Source: Pseudomonas lini
GTDB taxonomy: Bacteria; Pseudomonadota; Gammaproteobacteria; Pseudomonadales; Pseudomonadaceae
Direction: 5' to 3'
NCBI RefSeq assembly: GCF_964063345.1
Contig: NZ_OZ061318.1
Location: 930,001 to 994,000 of the forward strand
DNA: 64,000 nt
This document shows positions 53,123-62,849 of the stretch, one piece after another. Every line of letters starts with the position of its first letter. Position 1 is the stretch's first letter. Under the pieces are notes generated by a model that saw only the letters and a list, made by a program, of their open reading frames with translations, was not told the DNA's origin and did no database searches. The position numbers were made by a program, and so were the translations under genes.

Positions 53123-53803
53123 ATGAAACTGCTGATTGTCGAAGACCAACCGAAAACCGGCCATTACCTGCGCCAGGGCCTGACCGAGGCCGGTTTCACC
53201 ACCGAACTGGCGGCCGACGGCAACACCGGTCAGCAATTGGCGTTGAGCGGCGATTACGCCTTGCTGATCCTCGATGTGATGCTGCCCGGTCGCGATGGCT
53301 GGCAGATTCTGCAAGCAGTGCGCGGCGCAGGTCTCGACACGCCGGTACTGTTTCTTACAGCGCGAGACGCAGTGGAGGACAGAGTCCACGGCCTGGAACT
53401 GGGCGCCGACGACTATCTGGTCAAACCGTTCGCCTTCTCCGAACTGCTGGCGCGGGTTCGTAGCCTGCTGCGTCGCGGCAATACCACGCCTCAGGAAACC
53501 AGCCTGCAACTGGCCGACTTGCGCCTGGACCTGATTCGTCGCCGGGTCGAGCGCAACGGCCAGCGCATCGACCTGACCGCCAAGGAATTCGCCCTGCTGG
53601 AAATGCTCCTACGGCGCCAAGGCGAAGTGCTGCCCAAGTCGCTGATCGCTTCCCAGGTGTGGGACATGAATTTCGACAGCGACACCAACGTTATCGAAGT
53701 GGCGATCCGCCGTTTGCGCCTGAAGATCGACGATGACTTCCCGAACAAGTTGATCCACACCGTGCGCGGCATGGGTTATGTCCTTGAAGAGCGCCCTGCC
53801 TGA
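53123..53803 (+). CDS. copR: Heavy-metal response regulator CopR
   Basis: 226 residues. Receiver domain ([20 protein letters not shown]) with phosphoacceptor Asp51 in [14 protein letters not shown], then an OmpR-type winged helix ([20 protein letters not shown] and [20 protein letters not shown]). The QPKTGHYL start is typical of CopR/CusR/CzcR metal regulators. ATG 53123 is the family start; the frame is open to 53063. Overlaps copS as TGATG. Regulates copper genes, most likely copABCD and the divergent cupredoxin. Confidence 0.93.
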   Translation: MKLLIVEDQPKTGHYLRQGLTEAGFTTELAADGNTGQQLALSGDYALLILDVMLPGRDGWQILQAVRGAGLDTPVLFLTARDAVEDRVHGLELGADDYLVKPFAFSELLARVRSLLRRGNTTPQETSLQLADLRLDLIRRRVERNGQRIDLTAKEFALLEMLLRRQGEVLPKSLIASQVWDMNFDSDTNVIEVAIRRLRLKIDDDFPNKLIHTVRGMGYVLEERPA

Positions 53804-55152
53804 TGCGCCAACTCTCACTCAGCAATCGTCTGGCGCTGCTGTTCGCAGCATGCACTGCCGTGGTGTCATTGTTCGCCGGAGTGTTGTTCAGCCGCGCCAG
53901 TGAGGCGCACTTTGTCGAATTGGACCAGCAATTGCTCGACGGCAAACTGATTGGCTTGCGCCGGGCGCTGGATGACATTCAGTCCAGCGAAAGCGAGACA
54001 AAGCTGGCCGATGAATTGAGCCGACAAGCCGATCTTTCGCTGCGCATCATTGGCAGCGACGGCCAACGCGTGTACGACAGCTCGGACCGTTTACCCAAAG
54101 ACTTGCCGCGCCAGTTGGGCCTATCGACAGTGAGTGACGACGGCACCGACTATCGCGTCCTGAATGCGCCGCTGATCCCCGATAAACCCGACTCACCGCA
54201 ACTGACCTTGCTGCTGGACATCACCCATCACCAACACTTTCTGCAACGCATGCAGCATCTGATCTGGCTGACGGTCGGCCTCTCGGCCCTGGCCACCGCC
54301 CTGCTTGGTGCCTGGGCGGCGCGCAGTGGCTTGCGCCCGTTGCGGCGCATGAGTGCGGTCGCCAGCGGTGTTTCGGCGCAATCGCTCAACGCGCGCCTGC
54401 CAGAAGCCAACATGCCGCCGGAACTCGCGGAAATGGCCCACAGCTTCAACGCCATGCTCGGACGCCTCGATGACTCTTTTCAGCGCCTCTCGGCGTTCTC
54501 CGCCGACATCGCCCATGAACTGCGCACACCGCTGTCGAACCTGCTGACCCACACCCAGGTTACCCTCACCCGCCCTCGCCCAATCGAGGATTACCGCGAA
54601 GCGCTGCACAGCAACCTCGAAGAACTGCAATGGATGGCGCAACTGGTCAACGACATGTTGTACCTGGCCAAGGCTGACCACGGCTTGCTGATGCCCAAGC
54701 GCGAACCGCTGGAGCTGGCGGAAGAAGCCGATGTGTTGCTGGAGTTCTTTGCACCGCTGGCCGAGGACGCTCAGGTGAAGTTGAGTCGTGACGGCAGCGC
54801 GCGCATGCAGGGCGACCGCAGCATGTTGCGTCGGGCGCTGTCCAATTTGCTGGACAATGCGTTGCGGTTTACCCCGGCCAATGGCGAGGTGCGGGTGAAG
54901 ATTATCGAGCAGCCGATTGGCTTGAGCCTGACCGTTGAAAACAGTGGTGAAGGGATTTCTGAAGACTTGTTGCCGCGCTTGTTTGACCGCTTCTACCGGG
55001 CAGACCCGGCGCGTCGTGAAGGCAGCAGTGAGCATGCGGGGCTGGGATTGGCGATCACCCAGTCGATCATCCGCGCCCATGGCGGGCAGATTCGTTGTGA
55101 ATCGGATAACGGATGGACGCGGTTTGTGATTGGGTTGCCGAAGGGGGATTGA
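53803..55152 (+). CDS. copS: Heavy-metal sensor histidine kinase CopS
   Basis: 449 residues. Membrane segments at about 10-30 and 155-175 enclose a periplasmic copper-sensing loop; a HAMP linker follows. FSADIAHELRTPLSNLLTHT has the phosphorylated His, RRALSNLLDNALRFTPANGE is the N-box and GLGLAITQSIIRAHGG the G-box of the ATPase. It signals to CopR encoded just before it. The gene is followed by REP repeats. Confidence 0.93.
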   Translation: MRQLSLSNRLALLFAACTAVVSLFAGVLFSRASEAHFVELDQQLLDGKLIGLRRALDDIQSSESETKLADELSRQADLSLRIIGSDGQRVYDSSDRLPKDLPRQLGLSTVSDDGTDYRVLNAPLIPDKPDSPQLTLLLDITHHQHFLQRMQHLIWLTVGLSALATALLGAWAARSGLRPLRRMSAVASGVSAQSLNARLPEANMPPELAEMAHSFNAMLGRLDDSFQRLSAFSADIAHELRTPLSNLLTHTQVTLTRPRPIEDYREALHSNLEELQWMAQLVNDMLYLAKADHGLLMPKREPLELAEEADVLLEFFAPLAEDAQVKLSRDGSARMQGDRSMLRRALSNLLDNALRFTPANGEVRVKIIEQPIGLSLTVENSGEGISEDLLPRLFDRFYRADPARREGSSEHAGLGLAITQSIIRAHGGQIRCESDNGWTRFVIGLPKGD

Positions 55153-55172
55153 GGCCAGCAGGGCCGGCCCCT

Positions 55173-55280
55173 TCGCGGGCAAGTCGGATCGCCGCATCGC
55201 CGCTCCCACAGTGACCGAGTTGAAACACAATGATGTGAACGTCTCGAAACCCTGTGGGAGCGGGCTTGCCCGCGATAGCG
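55173..55280. repeat. REP pair (BIME) between copS and lolE
   Basis: CTTCGCGGGCAAGTCGGATC near 55171-55190 and GTGGGAGCGGGCTTGCCCGC near 55255-55274 are oppositely oriented REPs. Confidence 0.8.
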
Positions 55281-55290
55281 GTCTACAGGC

Positions 55291-56535
55291 TTACGAATAC
55301 CGCAACGCCGTAGCCGGCTCGACTTTCGCCGCCCGCCACGCCGGATACACCGTCGCCAAAAAGCTCATGATGAAACCGGCGGAACAGATCAACAACACAT
55401 CCGCGCCCTGCAATTCCGACGGCAAGTTACTGACAAAGTACACATCGGAACTGAAGATGTGCTGCCCGCTGACCCGCTCCATCCAGCCCACCAGTTCACT
55501 GACGTTCAGCGCTGCAATCACGCCCAGCACGCCGCCGATCAAGGTGCCGACAATCCCGATTACCGTGCCTTGCACCATGAAAATCGCCATGATCTGCCGA
55601 GGCGTCGCGCCGATGGTGCGCAGGATTGCGATGTCCGCGCCCTTGTCGTTCACCACCATGATCAGGGTGGCGATGATGTTGAACGCCGCCACCGCGACGA
55701 TCATCAGCAACAGCAGGCCGATCATGGTTTTTTCCATTTTCATCGCGCTGAACAGACTGCCTTGGGTGTGAGTCCAGTCGTCAGCCTTGTAGGCAGCGCC
55801 CAGGCCGGCCGCGATGTCGCTCGACACTTGCGGTGCAGCGTACAGATCCTTCACCGCCAGGCGCACGCTCTGCACCTGATTCGGCTGCCAGTGTTGCATC
55901 TGCGCGGCATCGGCGAGGTGGATCAGCGCCATGGAGCCGTCCAGCTCGGCGCCAACCTTGAACACGCCGACCACGTTCAGCCGCTGCATGCGCGGGGTAA
56001 TCCCGCCCGGTGCGCTGCTGATTTCCGGCACGATCAGGGTGATCTTGTCGCCGACATTCAAGCGAAAGCGTCGTGCAGTGATCTCACCGACCACCACGCC
56101 AAACTCGCCTGGCTTCAAGGCGTCGAGACGCCCCTGAACAATGTGCTTGGCAACGATCGAGACCTTGCCTTCCAGCGCCGGGTCGACACCGCTGACCTGG
56201 ATCGGCTGCATCGTGCCCTTGTAGGACAGCATGCCTTCCATCTCGGTAAACGGCACGGCGGCGGTGACTTCAGGATTTTTCATCGCTGCGGCGGCCACTG
56301 GCTGCCAATCGTCGATAGGGTTCACGCCGACGATGGTCGCGTGGGGCACCATGCCAAGGATGCGCGAGCTCATTTCGCGCTGGAAGCCGTTCATCACCGA
56401 CAGCACCACGATCATCGCCAGCACGCCCAGGGCGAGGCCGATCATCGAGGTCATCGAGATGAAGGAAACAAAGCGATTGCGGCGCTTGGCGCGGGTATAG
56501 CGCATGCCGATAAAGATCGATAACGGTCTGAACAT
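55291..56535 (-). CDS. lolE: Lipoprotein-releasing ABC permease LolE
   Basis: 414 residues; start at ATG 56535 ([20 protein letters not shown]) matches its paralogue LolC. Four membrane helices: one at residues 25-50 ([20 protein letters not shown]) and three in the C-terminal third ([60 protein letters not shown]). The large periplasmic domain between them takes lipoproteins out of the inner membrane for LolA. Last gene of the lolC-lolD-lolE operon; an inverted repeat lies between lolD and lolE. Confidence 0.93.
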   Translation of the reverse strand: MFRPLSIFIGMRYTRAKRRNRFVSFISMTSMIGLALGVLAMIVVLSVMNGFQREMSSRILGMVPHATIVGVNPIDDWQPVAAAAMKNPEVTAAVPFTEMEGMLSYKGTMQPIQVSGVDPALEGKVSIVAKHIVQGRLDALKPGEFGVVVGEITARRFRLNVGDKITLIVPEISSAPGGITPRMQRLNVVGVFKVGAELDGSMALIHLADAAQMQHWQPNQVQSVRLAVKDLYAAPQVSSDIAAGLGAAYKADDWTHTQGSLFSAMKMEKTMIGLLLLMIVAVAAFNIIATLIMVVNDKGADIAILRTIGATPRQIMAIFMVQGTVIGIVGTLIGGVLGVIAALNVSELVGWMERVSGQHIFSSDVYFVSNLPSELQGADVLLICSAGFIMSFLATVYPAWRAAKVEPATALRYS

Positions 56536-56600
56536 TCGCTGGGGCACCGTATAAAAATAAAAGACCCGACGCACTGTTCGGTGCGCCGGGTTTCGGCCAA

Positions 56601-57299
56601 TCAGATGGGTGTCAGGTAACCTTCCTGCAAATGCAGGACGCGATCCATCTGGCGAGCCAGGTTCATGTCGTGGGTCACCACCAGAAACGCGGTGCGCATC
56701 GAGGTGCTGAGTTCCAGCATCAAATCCTGAATGCCTTGAGCAGTATGGGAGTCGAGGTTGCCGGTCGGCTCGTCGAGCATCACCAGGCCTGGCTTGTTCA
56801 CCAAGGCACGGGCGATGGCCACACGCTGGCGTTCGCCGCCGGACAATTCCGCTGGTTTATGCTCCAGACGATGGCCCAGCCCTACCCGCTCCAGCAACGC
56901 CGTCGCACGCTGACGCGCTTCCGGGATCGCGGTTTTACCGATCAGCAATGGCATGCAGACGTTTTCCAGCGCGGTGAACTCAGGCAGCAAGTGGTGGAAC
57001 TGGTAAACGAAACCCAGCGACCGATTGCGCAGCAGGCCACGGGCCTTTTCGTTCAATGCCGAGAGTTCTTCACCGGCCAGCCAGACGCTGCCCTTGGTCG
57101 GCGTATCGAGGCCACCCAGCAGGTTGAGCAAAGTACTTTTGCCCGAACCCGACGTACCGACGATCGCCACGCGCTCACCAGGGTGCAGCTCCAGTTGCAG
57201 ACCCGCCAGAACCTCTACCGATTCAGGGCCTTCCACGTAGGATTTGCCCAGGTTGCGGCAGCTCAAGATTGCTTTATCACTCATGCCCGACTCACTCAT
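56601..57299 (-). CDS. lolD: Lipoprotein-releasing ABC ATPase LolD
   Basis: About 232 residues. Walker [19 protein letters not shown], signature [20 protein letters not shown], Walker [17 protein letters not shown]. It powers LolC/LolE. I chose ATG 57299, which has GGAGG nine bases upstream and overlaps the lolC stop by 8 bp (translational coupling); ATG 57284 ([12 protein letters not shown]) is also plausible. Confidence 0.95.
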   Translation of the reverse strand: MSESGMSDKAILSCRNLGKSYVEGPESVEVLAGLQLELHPGERVAIVGTSGSGKSTLLNLLGGLDTPTKGSVWLAGEELSALNEKARGLLRNRSLGFVYQFHHLLPEFTALENVCMPLLIGKTAIPEARQRATALLERVGLGHRLEHKPAELSGGERQRVAIARALVNKPGLVMLDEPTGNLDSHTAQGIQDLMLELSTSMRTAFLVVTHDMNLARQMDRVLHLQEGYLTPI

Positions 57300-58542
57300 A
57301 ACGTAGCGCCTCCGCAGGCTGGGTGCGCGCGGCACGCCAGGCTGGATACAGGGTGGCGAGGAAACTCAGAACCAACGCGGCGGCGCAGACCATCAACACG
57401 TCCTGGCTCTGCACTTGCGACGGCAGGTAATCGATGAAATACACGTCGGCGTTCAGGAATTTGTGGCCGATCAGCCCTTCAAGGGCCGAAATCGCGGCGC
57501 TGACGTTGAGCGCGGCGAAGATCCCGACCACAGCGCCGATCAGCGTACCGACCACGCCAATGACCGTACCCTGGACCATGAAGATCGCCATGATTGAACC
57601 CGGCGTGGCGCCAAGGGTGCGCAGGATCGCGATGTCGCCCTTCTTGTCGTTCACCACCATCACCAGCGTGGAGATAATGTTGAACGCCGCAACGGCGACG
57701 ATCAGCAGCAACAGCAGGCCGATCATGGCTTTTTCCATGCGGATCGCCTGATACAGATTGCCGTGGGTGCGGGTCCAGTCGCGGGCGTAATACTTGTCTT
57801 CGCCGAGTTGCTGGGCGATGGTCCACGCGACACGCGGCGCCTGGAACAAGTCGTCGAACTTCAAGCGCAGGCCCTGGACCTGATCCGGCTTCCAGCGGTG
57901 CAGCTTCGCCAGATCCTGCAAATTGGTGATGCCCAGATACCCGTCGATCTCACCGGCACCGACGTGGAAGATGCCGACCACGGTAAAGCGTTTCATGCGC
58001 GGGAACATCCCGGCCGGGGTCACGGTGACTTCCGGCGCGACAAACGTCAGCTTGTCGCCGACCGCCACTCCGAGCTTGGCTGCGGCCTTGTCGCCGATGA
58101 CGATGCCGAAACTGCCCGGCGCCAGGTCGTCGAGTTTGCCCTGCTGCATGAAGTTATCAATGATCGACACCTGCCGCTCCTGCACCGGGTCGATGGCATT
58201 GAGCAGCACTTTGGAGACCTTGCCGTTGTTGGTCAGCAGGCCCTGCATCTGGACGAAGGGCGCGACCGCCGCCACCTGCGGGCTCTGCTTGACCTTGGCG
58301 GCCAGGCTTTGCCAGTCGCTGATCGGCTCACCGGACTCGATGGTCGCGTGGGGCACCATGCCCAGCACACGGGTGCGCATCTCATGATCGAAGCCGTTCA
58401 TGACCGACAGTACGACGATCATCACGACCACGCCAAGGGCGAGTCCGATCATCGAGGTCAGGGAAATGAACGACACAAAATGATTGCGACGCTTTGCACG
58501 GGTATAACGCGTGCCAATAAATACGAAGAGAGGTCTGAACAT
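57292..58542 (-). CDS. lolC: Lipoprotein-releasing ABC permease LolC
   Basis: 416 residues, about 60 percent similar to LolE by eye along its length. [20 protein letters not shown] start, first helix [20 protein letters not shown], and three C-terminal helices ([60 protein letters not shown]). It binds LolA through its periplasmic hook in better known species. First gene of the operon; a PilZ-protein gene diverges 95 bp upstream. Confidence 0.93.
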   Translation of the reverse strand: MFRPLFVFIGTRYTRAKRRNHFVSFISLTSMIGLALGVVVMIVVLSVMNGFDHEMRTRVLGMVPHATIESGEPISDWQSLAAKVKQSPQVAAVAPFVQMQGLLTNNGKVSKVLLNAIDPVQERQVSIIDNFMQQGKLDDLAPGSFGIVIGDKAAAKLGVAVGDKLTFVAPEVTVTPAGMFPRMKRFTVVGIFHVGAGEIDGYLGITNLQDLAKLHRWKPDQVQGLRLKFDDLFQAPRVAWTIAQQLGEDKYYARDWTRTHGNLYQAIRMEKAMIGLLLLLIVAVAAFNIISTLVMVVNDKKGDIAILRTLGATPGSIMAIFMVQGTVIGVVGTLIGAVVGIFAALNVSAAISALEGLIGHKFLNADVYFIDYLPSQVQSQDVLMVCAAALVLSFLATLYPAWRAARTQPAEALRYE

Positions 58543-58636
58543 GTCGGGGCTTGTTCGGAGGGAAAAGGAACGTCCTTGTGGCGGGGGTCGATAACCAGCT
58601 TTACACTCAGACCACCGCCGCTACCATGGGTTCGCC

Positions 58637-59218
58637 ATGTCGACATTAGATGAAGAAGATCGCCGCGAATACTACCGTATCGAGGACACGATCGCACTGG
58701 AAATTCGGCCCCTGTCTGCTCCCGAAGCCGCAGGCCAGGAAGTGTTGCAGGATGCTTCCCCTCTATTCAACCTGCTCAGCGAACTGCACCTGAGCGAATT
58801 CGAGTCGCAACACCTGCTGCGACAGATCAGCGAACGCGACCGGGCCATCGCCGCGTTCCTGAAATCCCAGAACAAACGCATCGATCTGCTGAGCCAGGTG
58901 GTCGCCCTGACCGTGCTCGGACAGATCGGCGAGCCGCAGCCAGTGATCATCTCCGAAGGGGGCATCGACTTTCAGTATCCGACGCCCATCGCCACCGGCG
59001 CGCACCTGTCGGTGAAACTGGTGCTGATGCCGCAAGCCCTTGGCCTGTTGCTGCGGGCCCGTGTCACCCATTGTGACCGCAAGGGCGACGGCTATGACAT
59101 CGGCACCGAGTTCGAATACCTGTCCGATGCCCAGCGGCAATTGCTGGCCCGTTACATCTTGCAGCGACAGGCACAAGAACGACGCCTGGCCCGCGAACAA
59201 AACGAATCAGGCATTTAA
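58637..59218 (+). CDS. PilZ-domain protein, 193 aa
   Basis: RREYYRIEDTIALEIRPL at the N-terminus is a YcgR-like/PilZ-N strand. The C-terminal part (VIISEGGIDFQYPTPIATGA, then RARVTHCDRKGDGYDIGTEF) has the PilZ beta-barrel. A helix (SEFESQHLLRQISERDRAIA) joins them. It probably binds cyclic di-GMP or is a degenerate relative, since the exact RxxxR is less clear than in the 99-aa protein. Next gene follows in 14 bp. Confidence 0.8.
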   Translation: MSTLDEEDRREYYRIEDTIALEIRPLSAPEAAGQEVLQDASPLFNLLSELHLSEFESQHLLRQISERDRAIAAFLKSQNKRIDLLSQVVALTVLGQIGEPQPVIISEGGIDFQYPTPIATGAHLSVKLVLMPQALGLLLRARVTHCDRKGDGYDIGTEFEYLSDAQRQLLARYILQRQAQERRLAREQNESGI

Positions 59219-59232
59219 TTTAAGGAAGAACC

Positions 59233-59955
59233 GTGACTCTCATCTACGGCCATCGCGGCGCCAAGGGCGAAGCACCGGAAAACACCCTGACCAGCTTTCA
59301 GGAATGCCTCAAGCACGGCGTACGCCGCTGCGAACTGGACTTGCATCTGTCCAAAGATGGCGAGCTGATGGTAATCCACGACCCGACCCTCAAACGCACC
59401 ACCGAGCGTCGCGGCAAAGTAGTCGAACATAGCGCCGCGGAGCTGGTGACCTACGACGCGCGCAAGGGTGGCCCGGGCTGGATCAAACCCTGCCCTATTC
59501 CAACGCTGGAAGAATTGTTCGAAAAATGTGATTTCGATCACTGGCAGCTAGAGGTCAAAAGCGCTTCACGCACCCGTGCCGCGACCACCGTGCTGGCGAT
59601 TCGCGAAATGGCGCAGCGTTTCGGTATGCGGGACAAGATCACGATTACGTCGAGTTCACGCGAAGTATTGAAAGCCGCGCTGGACCTGGTGCCGGACGTG
59701 TCTCGCGGTTTGGTGGCCGAGTATGCCTGGCTCGACCCATTGAAGGTCGCGCAAAACTATGGCTGTGAGATGCTGGCGCTGAACTGGACCCTGTGTACGC
59801 CGGAACGCCTGCAGAAGGCGCAGCGTCAGGGGCTGCATGTGTCAGTGTGGACAGTCAACGAGCCCGCGCTGATGCGCAGACTCGCCGACTTCGGCGTTGA
59901 CAGCCTGATTACAGACTTTCCCGGTTTGGCCACTGCCACGCTCGAGAATTGCTGA
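59233..59955 (+). CDS. Glycerophosphodiester phosphodiesterase
   Basis: 240 residues; start GTG 59233 with AAGGAAG six bases upstream. HRGAKGEAPENTLTSFQECL and CELDLHLSKDGELMVIHDPT hold the metal-binding His, Glu and Asp of the GDPD TIM barrel, and VWTVNEPALMRRLADFGVDS with ITDFPG is the C-terminal block. No signal peptide, so it is the cytosolic UgpQ-like type, hydrolysing glycerophosphodiesters to glycerol-3-phosphate and an alcohol. Confidence 0.93.
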   Translation: MTLIYGHRGAKGEAPENTLTSFQECLKHGVRRCELDLHLSKDGELMVIHDPTLKRTTERRGKVVEHSAAELVTYDARKGGPGWIKPCPIPTLEELFEKCDFDHWQLEVKSASRTRAATTVLAIREMAQRFGMRDKITITSSSREVLKAALDLVPDVSRGLVAEYAWLDPLKVAQNYGCEMLALNWTLCTPERLQKAQRQGLHVSVWTVNEPALMRRLADFGVDSLITDFPGLATATLENC

Positions 59956-59997
59956 AATCGGTCTCCCCGGCCGGCTCAGGCCACCGGCCGGAGCCGC

Positions 59998-61392
59998 TCA
60001 AAAAAGCCGGTTGAGGCCATCGTACGCCGCTACCCGATAGGCTTCAGCCATGGTCGGGTAGTTGAACGTCGTGTTGACGAAGTACTTCAGGGTGTTCTGT
60101 TCGCCCGGCTGGCTCATGATCGCCTGACCGATGTGCACGATCTCCGACGCCTGATAACCGAAGCAGTGAACGCCCAGCACTTCCAGGGTATCGCGGTGGA
60201 ACAGGATCTTCAGCATGCCTTGCGGCTCGCCGGCAATCTGCGCACGCGCCATGCCCTTGAAGAACGCCTTGCCCACTTCGTACGGCACCTTGGCCTGAGT
60301 CAGCTCCTGCTCGTTCTTGCCGATCGAGCTGATCTCCGGAATGGTGTAGATGCCGGTTGGCACGTCGTTGACGAAGCGCCAGCTGCCATTGTCGACAATG
60401 CTGCCAGCGGCCGAACGGCCCTGGTCGTGGGCGGCACTGGCCAGGCTCGGCCAACCAATCACGTCACCGGCGCCATAAATATTCGGCACGCAAGTGCGGT
60501 AGTTTTCGTCGACTTCGATCTGGCCACGGCTGTTGACCTTCACGCCGATATTTTCCAGACCCAGCTGATCGGTGTTGCCGGTACGGCCATTGCACCAGAG
60601 CAAGGCATCGGCCTTGATCTTCTTGCCGGACTTCAGGTGCAGGATCACGCCGTTGTCCACGCCTTCGACGCGGTCGTAGTCTTCGTTGTGGCGAACCGTG
60701 ATGTTGTTGTTGCTGAAGTGGTAACTCAGGGCCTGGGAAATTTCCGAGTCGAGGAAGCTCAGCAACTGACCGCGGTTATCCACCAGCTCGACCAGCACAC
60801 CCAGACCACTGAAGATCGAGGCGTATTCGCAACCGATCACGCCAGCGCCGTAAACGATGAGTTTGCGCGGGGTATGGCCGAGACTGAGGATGGTGTCGCT
60901 ATCGTAGATACGCGGGTGATGGAAATCGATGTCCGCCGGGCGATAAGGACGCGAGCCGGTGGCGATGATGATGTGCTTGGCCACCAGTTTTTCGACCACG
61001 CCGTTGGCGCAGACCACTTCGATGGTTTGCTCGTCAGCGAAGCTGCCGGTGCCGAAGAACACGTCGACACGGTTACGGGCGTAGTAGCCGGTGCGCGAGG
61101 CGACTTGTTTGGAGATGACTTTTTCGGCGCTTTTCAAAACGTCCGGGAACGAGAACCAGCGCGGCTCACCAATCGCCCGGAACATCGGGTTGGTGTTGAA
61201 CTGCATGATCTGCCGGACCGAGTGACGCAAGGCCTTGGACGGGATGGTGCCCAGGTGGGTGCAGTTGCCGCCGACCTGGCGACGACTATCGACCATCGCC
61301 ACCTTGCGTCCTGCTTTGGCGGCATTCATTGCCGCGCCTTCTCCCGCCGGGCCGGAACCCAACACCACCACGTCGTAGTTGTAGACAGCCAT
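59998..61392 (-). CDS. sthA: Soluble pyridine nucleotide transhydrogenase
   Basis: 464 residues. FAD motif [20 protein letters not shown], then [19 protein letters not shown]: the second cysteine of the dithiol in related dehydrogenases is Thr here, which marks SthA. NAD-binding [20 protein letters not shown], and the C-terminal [20 protein letters not shown] dimer domain. It balances NADPH and NADH. Core metabolism. Confidence 0.96.
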   Translation of the reverse strand: MAVYNYDVVVLGSGPAGEGAAMNAAKAGRKVAMVDSRRQVGGNCTHLGTIPSKALRHSVRQIMQFNTNPMFRAIGEPRWFSFPDVLKSAEKVISKQVASRTGYYARNRVDVFFGTGSFADEQTIEVVCANGVVEKLVAKHIIIATGSRPYRPADIDFHHPRIYDSDTILSLGHTPRKLIVYGAGVIGCEYASIFSGLGVLVELVDNRGQLLSFLDSEISQALSYHFSNNNITVRHNEDYDRVEGVDNGVILHLKSGKKIKADALLWCNGRTGNTDQLGLENIGVKVNSRGQIEVDENYRTCVPNIYGAGDVIGWPSLASAAHDQGRSAAGSIVDNGSWRFVNDVPTGIYTIPEISSIGKNEQELTQAKVPYEVGKAFFKGMARAQIAGEPQGMLKILFHRDTLEVLGVHCFGYQASEIVHIGQAIMSQPGEQNTLKYFVNTTFNYPTMAEAYRVAAYDGLNRLF

Positions 61393-61598
61393 GCATACTC
61401 CTCAGAACAGGCCGCGGCGCCCTCGGCACCTGCGGCTAAATCACGCCGATCTGCGGCGTGAAGGAACAATTTGGGGCCAGTGCAGAACCCGGACACAGTC
61501 TATAGAAGCGTCAACGCCGGGCACATTAACCCTTGGTCGCGTCGTAGGCTAGTTTTGCCTGCACTACAACGCCATCAAAAATGCTTTTTAAGCCGTAA

Positions 61599-62648
61599 TC
61601 ACTTGGTTTTCTCACCCGCCAGGCGCTCAAAAGCCTGATTGGTGCGTGTGACGAAACCTGTATCGGCACGAATCACAAAGAATGCACCAATGTCATGGGT
61701 TTGGGCATAGTCCCAACCCCGTTCAGGACCGAGAATCAGCAACAGCGTCGATAGGCCATCGGCCATTAACGCTGAAGGATGAATCACTGTGACTGACGCC
61801 AGGGTGTGTAGGACCGGCGCTCCGGTGCGGGCATCGAAGGTGTGGGAATAGCGCCGGCCATTCTGCTGAAAATAATTGCGGTAGTCGCCGGAGGTGGACA
61901 CCGCGTAGCCGTCGACGGCGATGATTTTTTGCGCAACGTGCTGGTCGTCCCGAGGCTCTTCTAATGCGATGTGCCACGGTGAGCCGTCGAGCTTTTTGCC
62001 GACGGCCTTGAGTTCGCCGGTGGCTTCAGCGAGGTAGTTGTGGATGCCCAGCGCTTCGAGCCTTGCGGCAATCGTGTCGACCGCGTAACCGGCAGCAATG
62101 CTGTTGAAGTCGACCTCAACCGCAGCATCCTTGCACAACTGATCACCGTCGATGCGCAAGTGCGTATGGCCAACGCGCTGCTGCGTCTCGGCGAGCGCTT
62201 CTGCGCTCGGGACTTTTGCCTCACGTGCTTGCGGACCGAATCCCCAGAGATTGAGCAGCGGCTCCACCGTCAAGTCGAAGGAGCCATCGCTTTGGGATGA
62301 CAACTGCTCGCCCACACGGATCAATTCGAGCACAGGGCCAGGCATGACCTGACAGCGACCGGCCGGCAGTGCGTTGAAGCGTTTGATGTCCGAGTCGCTG
62401 CGATAGGTCGAGAATTGTCGATCCACTTCGGCGAGGATATTTTCTACTTCGGCCTGCACCGCTTTCGGCCCCGGCGTGGAGGAATGTCTTACGTATTGGA
62501 TGGAATAACGACTGCCCATGGTCGGGCCGTCGAAGCGTTCCAGGCTGTCGCCGTTGCCACAACCGGACAAAACGCCGGCCAGCACCACAAGTCCACTCCA
62601 CCGTCCAGTTAACAAATCTTCATCTCCCCTCAAAACCGCGCCCGCCAT
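61599..62648 (-). CDS. apbE: FAD:protein FMN transferase ApbE
   Basis: About 349 residues. An N-terminal lipoprotein signal with lipobox LSGC (VVLAGVLSGCGNGDSLERFD). GPTMGSRYSIQYV, then DLTVEPLLNLWGFG, VDFNSIAAGYAVDTIAARLE and YSHTFDARTG are the ApbE blocks that bind FAD and magnesium. It attaches FMN to threonine of Nqr/Rnf-type subunits in the periplasm. ATG 62648 gives a normal signal peptide; the frame is open to 62780 through REP sequence. Confidence 0.93.
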   Translation of the reverse strand: MAGAVLRGDEDLLTGRWSGLVVLAGVLSGCGNGDSLERFDGPTMGSRYSIQYVRHSSTPGPKAVQAEVENILAEVDRQFSTYRSDSDIKRFNALPAGRCQVMPGPVLELIRVGEQLSSQSDGSFDLTVEPLLNLWGFGPQAREAKVPSAEALAETQQRVGHTHLRIDGDQLCKDAAVEVDFNSIAAGYAVDTIAARLEALGIHNYLAEATGELKAVGKKLDGSPWHIALEEPRDDQHVAQKIIAVDGYAVSTSGDYRNYFQQNGRRYSHTFDARTGAPVLHTLASVTVIHPSALMADGLSTLLLILGPERGWDYAQTHDIGAFFVIRADTGFVTRTNQAFERLAGEKTK

Positions 62649-62707
62649 TATGGGCCTCAGAGCGCATGAGAGCGAGGTCTGCCAGCGCCCGTCAGCCAGA
62701 CGCAAAA

Positions 62708-62817
62708 CCTGTGGGAGCGAGCCTGTGTGGCGAGGGGGCTTGCCCCCGTCCGATTGCGAAGCAATCGCAAATCCGGTCACCGCTATCGCGAGCAGGCTCC
62801 CACAGGCGCAGCGTTTT
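62708..62817. repeat. REP cluster upstream of apbE
   Basis: GTGGGAGCGAGCCTGTGTGG (62711 on), a central GCTTGCCCCCGTCCGATTGC with inverted GCGAAGCAATCGC, and GCGAGCAGGCTCCCACAGGC form a compound REP between the divergent apbE and MFS genes. Confidence 0.8.
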
Positions 62818-62849
62818 CAAACAAGATTTACCAGCGTGAGTACCTACAA

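Noticed and set aside
55459..56523. 354-codon plus-strand frame across lolE
   Set aside because: Antisense shadow with low-complexity His/Asp/Arg-rich translation.
60133..61461. 442-codon plus-strand frame across sthA
   Set aside because: Antisense shadow; the sthA frame has all family motifs.
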